The translations under genes were made by a program, and so were the position numbers. 6,956 bases of DNA, from assembly GCA_030601715.1 (NCBI GenBank), contig JAUWBL010000055.1:1-6956 (forward strand), read 5' to 3'. This stretch comes from Candidatus Geothermarchaeota archaeon. GTDB lineage: Archaea > Thermoproteota > Nitrososphaeria > Geothermarchaeales > JAUWBL01. This document shows positions 1-5,066 of the stretch, in pieces; the stretch's first letter is position 1, and each line of letters starts with the position of its first letter. The notes under the pieces are model-generated. The model did no database searches, was not told where the DNA came from, and was given only the letters and a program-made list of their open reading frames with translations.

Positions 1-121
1 GTAGGTTTTTCCACCTCTCTGAGCTGAAGAACATCCGGAGGCCCGTATTTTGTGCATACAATCGCTTTCAGTTCGAAATTTACCTCTCTTTATCTTGCGA
101 TCACCATTGTGTGAAAGCCAT

Positions 122-173
122 AAAAAAGCAACGGTCACGCAAGAGAAGAGCCTTGCGTCTAAATCGGTTTTTT
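122..173. terminator. Possible bidirectional transcription terminator
   Basis: A perfect 7-base-pair stem (137-143 ACGCAAG with 152-158 CTTGCGT, 8-base loop) is flanked almost symmetrically. A6 lies at 122-127, nine bases before the stem, and T6 lies at 168-173, nine bases after it. Either strand therefore reads as hairpin, nine bases, then a run of six T. In archaea the T run is the main termination signal and the hairpin is optional. The nine-base gap is longer than in a classical intrinsic terminator, so this is a moderate call. It would end a transcript entering from the left and insulate the leader of the next gene. Confidence 0.4.
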
Positions 174-243
174 CATGGTTTGGTCAGTCTCAGAGAACGC
201 TCTCCTGTTCATAACCGTTGAAAGAAGCCCAAGCTAGGGAGTT

Positions 244-325
244 CACTTTTTGCACGGTTCAAAATTGGAGTAGGAGGAAGTGTTCAGATAGCTCCACTTT
301 TGCACGGTCAGTTGGAGTAGGAGGA
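244..325 (+). repeat. Direct repeat, two copies, about 48-50 base period
   Basis: Copy one (244-278) and copy two (295-325) share CACTTTT(T)GCACGGT and then TTGGAGTAGGAGGA, with small insertions between the two blocks in copy one. The second block contains a purine-rich stretch that resembles a strong Shine-Dalgarno site. Behind each copy is a GTG that opens a very short frame ending in TAG: 281-292 behind copy one and 331-348 behind copy two. The repeat lies in what is probably the untranslated leader of the gene at 403. It may be a duplicated translation-control or operator element. Confidence 0.6.
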
Positions 326-348
326 TTGCCGTGAAACGAGAGGAATAG
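314..348 (+). promoter_or_regulatory. Strong ribosome site with a five-codon mini-ORF
   Basis: GGAGTAGGAGG at 314-324 is followed seven bases later by GTG 331, which opens a five-codon frame (M K R E E) closed by TAG 346-348. This frame is the same one used by the gene at 403, and no other stop lies between 349 and 403. The main gene's own GTG has no visible Shine-Dalgarno. The mini-ORF may be a leader peptide that couples or attenuates translation. Alternatively, the true start is GTG 331 and TAG 346 is a nonsense mutation or sequencing error. Confidence 0.3.
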
Positions 349-402
349 GGAGTTGAACACATAGATAGACACCAAGTTGGACATTCCTTCCCCTATTTCG
401 GT

Positions 403-1545
403 GTGTCCATTAGTGTCCAGAAGTTAAAAGCGTATGGACTGCAGAAAGAGAGTCTTGAGGATTGGGTGTCCAGATTGCCGAAGAAGATCCTTTGGACAGA
501 ATTATTGTTCAGCTATTTTCCGATTGACAAGAAGGTGTTTGGGCAGCAGATGCTGGCGAGGTTTTCCCTTCTCTTCTCGGTCTGGCTCGCTGGCCTTCTG
601 GCATATTCTTTAGATGGACTAATGATGCCGTACATAACAAACCTGCAGATTTATCCCATTCTTTTTGGCACAAGCTTCACGATACTCTTTGGTTCATACA
701 TGATGCAACGCGAACTAAATAGAATAGTTCCAAGATTCCGCCGAATCCCCAAGCTGGATGAGGTGCAATTTGACCGGTTCTCTGAAAGAATAGAACGATA
801 CAGTTACAGTTTCTTGCCATGTCTCTTTCTGGCGACGGGTTTTGTAGTTTTCTTATCGGGTGCGCCTGCCGAGTTTCAACGAGGATTAGCGGAAGGCTTT
901 AGTCTGCATGTGATCTGGGATCTTTCCTATAATTTCTTTGTTCAGCTCCTTGTGGGAACTGCCGTCTGGTGGTTGGTGTCAATTTGGGTAACCGTCTTTC
1001 TCATATCTCGACAGCCATTGGACGTGAGGTTGTCGGCAAAAACAGTTGAGAAGTTCCGTGGCCTGAGCGTGTTGGCCTTGTGGCTTTCTTTCGGCTATTT
1101 TGTTGGACTTTCCATAGGGATAGTCACTTCTTCCGCGGGTGTTCCAGCGTTGTCTCTCCTTGAGATCGTTGTATCTCCCTACCTTTTCTTCATCGCGATT
1201 GGCGTCATCGGTATTCTCTTGCCCTTCTACAACATTCACAACGCTCTGCTGAGATTGAAGAAGCAAGAGCTGTTGGCGATTGAAGAAGAATCTGAACAGT
1301 TGCTGCAGCAGTTGGATGAGGTCTTGGCAAAACAGCCTGCAAGACAAGTCGGTGACCGAGCCATTGCCATCATGGCCCAAACCACTGCCATCATGGCTCG
1401 CCTCTTCGGTCTGCGGGCCAAAGAGAGACACGTAGAGGCAGCCCAAGAATGGCCCATTGATGCAGGCTTCCTCTCAAAACTGATGGGGATGGGTCTCCTA
1501 CCAGTAGTAGGCAGGATAGCACAAGAGATTCTCCTACCAGTATGA
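403..1545 (+). CDS. Six-helix membrane protein with coiled-coil tail, unknown function
   Basis: This is an intact 380-residue integral membrane protein of a family I do not recognise by name. Hydrophobic segments lie near residues 52-71, 76-100, 135-152, 177-201, 222-243 and 255-282. Basic stretches at 102-117 and 284-288 suggest the loops after helix 2 and helix 6 are cytoplasmic. Residues 283-312 (KKQELLAIEEESEQLLQQ and on) form a likely coiled coil. The tail carries a short W-P-I-D motif near 350 followed by an amphipathic or re-entrant stretch; I recall similar WP(I/F)D tails in other uncharacterised multi-helix archaeal membrane proteins. No catalytic or transporter signature is visible. 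GTG 403 is the first in-frame start after TAG 346 but has no Shine-Dalgarno. GTG 466, six bases after GAGG (457-460), would give 359 residues with all helices intact. The stop TGA overlaps the ATG of the following remnant (ATGA at 1542). Confidence 0.8.
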   Translation: MSISVQKLKAYGLQKESLEDWVSRLPKKILWTELLFSYFPIDKKVFGQQMLARFSLLFSVWLAGLLAYSLDGLMMPYITNLQIYPILFGTSFTILFGSYMMQRELNRIVPRFRRIPKLDEVQFDRFSERIERYSYSFLPCLFLATGFVVFLSGAPAEFQRGLAEGFSLHVIWDLSYNFFVQLLVGTAVWWLVSIWVTVFLISRQPLDVRLSAKTVEKFRGLSVLALWLSFGYFVGLSIGIVTSSAGVPALSLLEIVVSPYLFFIAIGVIGILLPFYNIHNALLRLKKQELLAIEEESEQLLQQLDEVLAKQPARQVGDRAIAIMAQTTAIMARLFGLRAKERHVEAAQEWPIDAGFLSKLMGMGLLPVVGRIAQEILLPV

Positions 1546-1804
1546 TCAGAGTTCGCTGTGTACCCGCGTACGTCGTCTGGATGCAGTCCGAGCTCTCCCA
1601 GAGGGAAGAGCCCAGGCTCCCGCTTCTATCGGGCAGAGGGCATTCAGGCGTTAGGACATCATCTTCGGATTCAGCTTCAAGGCCGCATCACTGGCCTTCT
1701 GTAAGGCTGTTGGCAAAGGTTCAGTAGATGATTACGTTCGTAGTAAGCTTGCGAGAAAGGCGTTCCCCGCCGCCACTACATCAGAGATGACAGGTACACC
1801 GTAG
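1542..1804 (+). pseudogene. Frame-broken gene remnant, unknown function
   Basis: Three successive plus-strand frames each look coding over part of this stretch. An ATG at 1542 overlaps the preceding stop. A second frame from GTG 1558 runs to about 1650 (ending in RAEGIQALG). The third frame, 1655-1804, has no start codon but reads as a plausible 49-residue C-terminus (GFSFKAASLAFCKAVGKG, then VDDYVRSKLARKAF) with strongly purine-N-pyrimidine codons, ending at TAG 1802. Removing one base near TTAGGAC (1651-1657) would join the second and third frames. I do not recognise the family. The first part is much less convincing than the last. The gene would have been the downstream partner of the 403-1545 gene and converges on the minus-strand gene ending at 1821. 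Confidence 0.3.
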
Positions 1805-1820
1805 CTCCGGGGCTATGATC

Positions 1821-3665
1821 CTAGGGCGTTGTGGAAGTAACTTCGATGTCCCCGTTGAGAGACGTTGCCCTCAGGACGATGGTTCTCGCTGGTTCATCAA
1901 CACCTTCCGTCTGGGCGGCGAGCACGCCTCCTCCCAGAAAGTCTCCTGACTCAATCACAAGAATCGGAGCCCCAACCCACTCCGGGGATCCGTTGACCGT
2001 CTTGGCATCGACTCTCGCGGGCAGGCCACTCCGCAGGGTGGCTGTGATGTCTCCCTTGAAGGTCAGCAGGCTGTACTTTCCCGCACCGAGCACCGAGAGG
2101 TTTATCTCTCCGTTGAGCGTTTGAAAGTCGAGATCATCCGACCTTGCAGTCCCAGCTACAAATCCATTCCATGTCTGCGCCTCGACTCTTCTAAAGTCGA
2201 TCTCGTTGAGAGTGATATCGCCGTTCATTGTTTCGGCGATCAGCTCTGTGCCATTGATCCGATCTACTTCTATCCTCCCGTTTGCGGTTTGGAGGTCGAG
2301 AGCATATGCTGCTTTCGTGGGAACCAGCGCTTCTATGTGCACCGTCTGTTTCTGGCTCAGGAAGCTCGGCTTCAAGAGCTGAGCGGCGAATCTGACCGTG
2401 TGTACTCCATTGACGACGTCATCGGAGAACTCGATTCCTATGTTCTCCAGCCCGTCCTCCGTTCCTCTCTTGATGAGGCTTATGCTCAGCTTGTCAGAGC
2501 TCGTCGGGCTAAGGATGATGTGACCCTCAAGAGTCGAGAGAACCAGTCTAACCTCGCTCTCACCTATGGTTGCGACTCTGGAGTCTGTCTCCTCAAGAAT
2601 CGGAGAGGAAGAGAACAGCGCTTGCGGTGACGCTACGGTTGAAAACGCGATGCCCGATGCCATGGCTGGAATGAGGGCGAAGCAAGCCAAGCCGCCTAGT
2701 CGAACCTTCGATATCGCTGTGAGCCTACCGAACTGAGCCTTCTTTCTTGCCAGCAATCCAAGTCGCACCACGAGCACGATCAGCAGAAGTATCCCTGGAA
2801 TGACGCTCTCGATGCCGAGGGCTGGTGACGTAGCGCCTGTAGGCATCCGGACAAGTGGAGTGATCACACCGGTGTACATGGAGGCGGAGATGTTCCCGAG
2901 CCCGCTGTTTAGCGAGAGCCACCAGCCCCAGATCTTGAACCTCACGAGCCCTAGGGCCGAGATTATGAGGGCGAGTCCGGCAACCATCATCGATACTGCA
3001 AGAATCTGGACGAACAAGACCGAGGAAAGCGCGAAGCTAACGAACGACATATATCCGACTAGCAGGATTACGCCAAGGGTGAGGAAGAAGACTCCGCTTA
3101 GGATGGCCAGCATGCTGGTGATCTTCATGCCTCTCGTCGGGGCCATGGCGCCGTCCCCGCTCAGTCTTTCCCAGAAGGATCCCAGCAGGACTTTCATGAG
3201 GGATCTTCTGCCGAGTCTGTCCCAGAGGGTTCCGAGCAGGACTCCCCAAAGAACCGAAGTGCCCAGACCTAGCGCTATGAGCACGGGCAGGAGGAACAAG
3301 AACTCAGACGGCAACCCAGGTGCGGCCACCAATCCTAAGATAGGCCCTAGAGCAATCGCCGATGTCACAACTGCAAGTATTACACCCTTCACCATGGATT
3401 TTCTCCCGGGCAGCCTTCCGTAGAGAGCCGCAAAGATCAAACCCAAGATCAAGCCTCCTATGGCCCCTACAAGCGGGCCAATCAGCAGCACACCGACAAA
3501 GATGATCCACGCGAAGGATCCACCAAAGAGGGTGGTGAACTCTGGAACCGTCAAGACTGGAAAAATCACCTCTATCGTCACTAGGCCGAGGAGCACGCCG
3601 CCGACGAAACCATAGATGACTCCGGAGACCACCCCAGCTTTGACGCCCCTCCTCAATTCAGCCAT
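1821..3665 (-). CDS. Polytopic membrane protein with C-terminal DUF4097-type beta-repeat domain
   Basis: An intact protein of 614 residues from ATG 3665. The N-terminal half is glycine-rich and strongly hydrophobic, with about eight helices near residues 9-39, 50-84 (two), 92-114, 121-144, 180-205, 216-241, 284-307 and 322-346. The part from about 180 to 310 resembles small four-helix DUF2127-like membrane domains, but weakly. After the last helix, residues 364-614 hold regularly spaced T-x-N-G-x-I repeats (TANGRIEV, TMNGDITL, TWNGFVAG, TLNGEINL, TFKGDITA, TVNGSPEW, SLNGDIEV). This is the hallmark of DUF4097, a putative adhesin beta-solenoid, here predicted outside the cell. ATG 3665 is preferred because GGAG lies nine bases upstream; GTG 3683 would add six residues but has poor spacing. 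The start overlaps by eight bases the stop of an upstream hydrophobic frame (see 3672-3749). The fusion suggests a surface-exposed sensor or envelope protein; the actual role is unknown. Confidence 0.85.
   Translation of the reverse strand: MAELRRGVKAGVVSGVIYGFVGGVLLGLVTIEVIFPVLTVPEFTTLFGGSFAWIIFVGVLLIGPLVGAIGGLILGLIFAALYGRLPGRKSMVKGVILAVVTSAIALGPILGLVAAPGLPSEFLFLLPVLIALGLGTSVLWGVLLGTLWDRLGRRSLMKVLLGSFWERLSGDGAMAPTRGMKITSMLAILSGVFFLTLGVILLVGYMSFVSFALSSVLFVQILAVSMMVAGLALIISALGLVRFKIWGWWLSLNSGLGNISASMYTGVITPLVRMPTGATSPALGIESVIPGILLLIVLVVRLGLLARKKAQFGRLTAISKVRLGGLACFALIPAMASGIAFSTVASPQALFSSSPILEETDSRVATIGESEVRLVLSTLEGHIILSPTSSDKLSISLIKRGTEDGLENIGIEFSDDVVNGVHTVRFAAQLLKPSFLSQKQTVHIEALVPTKAAYALDLQTANGRIEVDRINGTELIAETMNGDITLNEIDFRRVEAQTWNGFVAGTARSDDLDFQTLNGEINLSVLGAGKYSLLTFKGDITATLRSGLPARVDAKTVNGSPEWVGAPILVIESGDFLGGGVLAAQTEGVDEPARTIVLRATSLNGDIEVTSTTP
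3163..3243 (-). repeat. Tandem 51-base duplication inside the DUF4097 gene
   Basis: Two 30-base blocks, 3163-3192 and 3214-3243, match at 26 of 30 positions and are offset by 51 bases, exactly 17 codons. They encode the paired peptides VLLGTLWDRLG and VLLGSFWERLS, in the cytoplasmic linker between the first four helices and the second membrane block. The reading frame is kept. The pattern fits an in-frame local duplication that then diverged. Confidence 0.6.
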
Positions 3666-3671
3666 GCCAAC

Positions 3672-3749
3672 ACGCTCCCACACACCTCTCGACTAGCAGA
3701 ATACTAACTAGCCATAGAACGACAAGAACTAATAGGGTCAGGGGGACGG
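3672..3749 (-). repeat. 78-base duplicated element, copy A
   Basis: This segment matches 4598-4675 without gaps at 66 of 78 bases, same orientation. On the minus strand it lies directly upstream of the DUF4097 gene. It contains TTAGTATT (near 3701), which could act as a TATA box for that gene. It also reads as a hydrophobic peptide (VPLTLLVLVVLWLVSILL then VERCVGA) in a frame open from 3855 to a TGA at 3658-3660 that overlaps the next gene's ATG. That 65-codon frame has no usable start codon, so I treat it as a repeat rather than a gene. It is either a duplicated promoter and leader or the relic 3' end of a duplicated membrane-peptide gene. Confidence 0.7.
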
Positions 3750-4159
3750 TGACAGCAGCAACCCCCGTTGAGGTAGCAGCAAACGGGAAGACTCCGAGAC
3801 GATTGAAAGACGCTTCTCTAACCCACGCACCGGCTCTGGGCCTTGATTCACGCCTTCATCCACACAGCCAACAATCCACATCCGACCAATCACAGGTGAG
3901 CTGAAGGGGAAGAGGGGGGGAGAGTGTTGTCACTGCGGCGAAAGAAACTTCGAGAGGGATCGCTGGGTTCGGGTGGTGTGCTTCCCTTGCGCCGTGTCGG
4001 GGAGGAGTGAGCAACCCCCCGTGACGGAGTCACAGGGTAGCGAACCACCGGTAAAGAACACACCTTTGCCAGCTAGGAACTGACAAGATAGAGGAACGCG
4101 ACCCCCACTAGCCAGACAACCACCGGCAGGAGTTCGACACCTTTCCCCTCTATGACGGT
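3684..4159. other. Gene-free stretch with relic and structured sequence
   Basis: No intact gene is supported here. On the minus strand it holds, from right to left, a 28-codon hydrophobic frame behind the 2TM stop (4073-4159), a stretch able to fold into several stems (3962-4073), and repeat copy A. A minus-strand frame from GTG 3943 (codons include TCDWSDVDCWLCG) is stopped by TGA at 3856-3858, and the frame open again after it leads into repeat A. This may be a decayed zinc-ribbon plus membrane-anchor gene, but that is weak. A hairpin with stem GTGAC/GTCAC lies at 4021-4033, flanked by ACCC (4014-4017) and GGGT (4035-4038). Confidence 0.4.
4073..4159 (-). other. In-frame hydrophobic extension behind the 2TM stop codon
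   Basis: Immediately after TAG 4160-4162 the same frame stays open for 28 codons and ends at TAG 4073-4075. It encodes TVIEGKG, then a near-perfect membrane helix (VELLPVVVWLVGVAFLYLV), then SS. There is no good independent start codon, because the only GTGs fall inside the helix. The possibilities are low-level stop readthrough adding a third helix, a nonsense mutation that shortened a longer protein, or chance. TAG also ends most other genes here, which argues against general recoding. Confidence 0.25.
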
Positions 4160-4423
4160 CTACTGTTCCTTCTCCTTCTCCATGGTCTCTCTGATCTTCT
4201 TCTCCTCCCACCCAGGACCGAACGCGAAAATACTAATTCCATGTACAGCCACGGCGAAGCCCCATCCTATTGCCGCCCAGTGGAACCACCAGTCCTCTCC
4301 TCCAGATACGTCGATGAAGAACAGTAGGGCCATGATTAGGGCATAGATAGCCAGATGGCCGTAGAACCCTCTGAGCGCGCGTACTCGCCTCTTTGCACGT
4401 TCGTATCTCTCTTTTTCCGTCAT
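4160..4423 (-). CDS. 2TM domain-containing small membrane protein
   Basis: An 87-residue protein that matches the 2TM domain family (PF13239-like) over almost its full length. It has an N-terminal basic helix (ERYERAKRRVRALRGFYGHL), a first membrane helix near 23-39 (IYALIMALLFFI), a short loop with SGGEDWWFHWAA, a second helix near 50-69 with the family's GWGFAVAVHGI core, and a charged C-terminal helix starting GWEEKKIRETM. Both ends are expected in the cytoplasm. In other genomes the domain occurs alone or joined to LytTR or histidine-kinase modules and may help anchor or dimerise signalling proteins; no partner is visible here. ATG 4423 is well supported by AAGGAGGG (4431-4438), seven bases upstream, and a TATA box at 4467-4473. 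The frame continues as a hydrophobic stretch beyond the stop. Confidence 0.88.
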   Translation of the reverse strand: MTEKERYERAKRRVRALRGFYGHLAIYALIMALLFFIDVSGGEDWWFHWAAIGWGFAVAVHGISIFAFGPGWEEKKIRETMEKEKEQ

Positions 4424-4430
4424 TATTTCA

Positions 4431-4473
4431 CCCTCCTTATGTTATCAGCAAAAGTGCGCAGATCCGTATATAA
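4431..4473 (-). promoter_or_regulatory. Archaeal-type promoter and ribosome site of the 2TM gene
   Basis: On the minus strand TTATATA (4467-4473) is a good archaeal TATA box. A transcription start 25 or so bases downstream would fall near 4443-4445, giving a leader of about 20 bases. That leader contains a strong Shine-Dalgarno, AAGGAGGG (4431-4438), seven bases before ATG 4423. The match between box spacing, leader length and start codon is the clearest promoter in the window and supports an archaeal host. Confidence 0.7.
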
Positions 4474-4743
4474 GTCGACGCTAGTGTTGTCGTCTGGCAA
4501 TGCATAACACAAGCCCGCGGATCCTCGGACTACTAGTGAGCCAGTAGAGGGGGAGGTCGAGGCAACACTAACCAAGTGAGGAGATCTAATCGAACCTACG
4601 CTCCCACACGCCTCTCAGTGAGCAAAATACTAAGTAGCGATAGAACGTCAAGCACTAATAGGATCAGGGGAACGGAGGCAATAGGGGGATCGCAAGAGCC
4701 TCATCTAGGCACAGCTGCAGAGCGCTTCCTGCACAGGCCTGCG
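4474..4743. other. Gene-free stretch upstream of the 2TM promoter
   Basis: No gene is seen. It contains copy B of the duplicated element (4598-4675) and an inverted repeat, TAGTGTTG near 4482-4489 with CAACACTA near 4563-4570, whose arms are about 73 bases apart. The minus-strand frame through copy B is open from 4700 to TAG 4596-4598 (34 codons) with no start codon. A frame containing two cysteines (ECDAGLC, near 4720-4745) overlaps the end of the CxxC gene in another frame and could be its displaced continuation, but this is weak. Confidence 0.4.
4598..4675 (-). repeat. 78-base duplicated element, copy B
   Basis: Ungapped 66/78 match to 3672-3749. On the minus strand it reads as VPLILLVLDVLSLLSILL then TERRVGA, closed by TAG 4596-4598. 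Compared with copy A, ten codons differ: four silently and six by amino acid (T/I, V/D, W/S, V/L, V/T, C/R). The similarity stops sharply at the GGGAGCGT end, just before where copy A meets the ATG of the DUF4097 gene. Copy B has no gene directly behind it; the next gene is the 2TM gene 175 bases further on, which has its own promoter. Confidence 0.7.
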
Positions 4744-4899
4744 TCACATTCCTCCCATATCCGGTCGTTCCATAAGGTCTAGAATCGGCGCGTCGACTCG
4801 TCGAGAAGACCGCCAGTACCCCTGGATCTCCCGGAGCATCTGGTCAAAGCCACCGCGGATGACATCGGGGTCGTAGCCGCACACTTCACACTTCGCCAA
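4744..4899 (-). CDS. Small CxxC protein (51 residues), unknown function
   Basis: The frame opens with TTG 4899 and reads M-A-K-C-E-V-C-G-Y-D-P-D, a CxxC knuckle at residues 4 and 7 followed by a charged, helical-looking body (FDQMLREIQGYW, then RRVDAPILDLMERPD). It ends at TGA 4744-4746. GAGGGGG (4907-4913) lies seven bases upstream of the TTG and supports this start. A single CxxC gives half of a zinc ribbon, so the protein may bind metal as a dimer or may have lost a second pair; an out-of-frame ECDAGLC lies at its 3' end. It is about 165 bases behind the rhodanese on the same strand and may be in its operon. Codon use is coding-like, but the family is not recognised. Confidence 0.5.
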   Translation of the reverse strand: MAKCEVCGYDPDVIRGGFDQMLREIQGYWRSSRRVDAPILDLMERPDMGGM

Positions 4900-4919
4900 G
4901 ACCTAACCCCCTCGTCATC

Positions 4920-5036
4920 TCATAACAGCCACGTGGCAAAGAAAAGGGCAACGATCCTAAACTCTTCGGACTCCTGGCCTTCCGTGTTCTCGGGTTCGCA
5001 GCGCTCAGGTGGAGAGACTGAGGCGTCATGTGGCAT
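4920..5036 (-). CDS. Possible 38-residue acidic peptide with hydrophobic tail
   Basis: ATG 5036 follows GGAGGGGG directly, with the GGAGG core only three bases from the ATG, which is short spacing. The 38-codon frame encodes an acidic stretch (ERCEPENTEGQESEEF) and a hydrophobic end (RIVALFFATWLL), ending at TGA 4920-4922. It begins 30 bases after the rhodanese stop and ends 20 bases before the CxxC gene, as in an operon. A palindrome GCCACGTGGC (4928-4937) lies inside it. Length and composition alone do not prove coding, so this is a tentative call. Confidence 0.25.
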   Translation of the reverse strand: MPHDASVSPPERCEPENTEGQESEEFRIVALFFATWLL

Positions 5037-5066
5037 CCCCCTCCGACGGCACGGGTTCTAAGAGAT

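Larger units (their letters stand above)
1..402. other. Non-coding leader region before the first gene
   Basis: No convincing gene lies here. The stretch holds a symmetric hairpin with A6 and T6 flanks (122-173), an inverted repeat CAACGGT/ACCGTTG at 129-135 and 214-220 that encloses it, and a duplicated leader segment (244-325). A plus-strand frame is open from base 3 to a TGA at 219-221 without a start codon, so it could be the tail of a gene entering from the left. It runs straight through the hairpin and T tract, though, and its lysine/arginine-rich end does not look like a family I know, so I do not call it. No clear TATA box could be fixed for the gene at 403. Confidence 0.5.

Noticed and set aside
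3..221. Plus-strand frame open from the left edge to TGA 219, as a partial gene
   Set aside because: It has no start codon, its last third is lysine/arginine-rich, and it runs through the hairpin and T6 tract at 137-173. About 70 open codons in one of six frames can occur by chance.
979..1446. Long minus-strand open frame inside the first gene
   Set aside because: It lies wholly antisense to a clear membrane protein and has no family features or ribosome site.
1494..1542. 13-base direct repeat TCTCCTACCAGTA at 1494-1506 and 1530-1542
   Set aside because: Both copies lie in the coding tail of the first gene and encode the same short L-P-V motif, so coding similarity is enough to explain it.
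1831..3423. Plus-strand open frames across the DUF4097 gene
   Set aside because: They are antisense shadows of a gene with obvious helices and N-G-x-I repeats.
3846..3945. Selenocysteine reading of TGA 3856-3858 after C-W-L-C-G
   Set aside because: No SECIS-like element was found, the upstream part is low-complexity, and the downstream frame is more simply a relic or chance opening.
3930..4211. 93-codon minus-strand frame overlapping the 2TM 3' end
   Set aside because: Its composition is low-complexity charged and serine-rich, with no domain, and it overlaps the well-supported 2TM gene in another frame.
4489..4575. Possible tRNA in the GC-rich stretch upstream of the 2TM gene
   Set aside because: No T-arm GTTCGA motif, no anticodon arm and no acceptor stem could be assembled on either strand.
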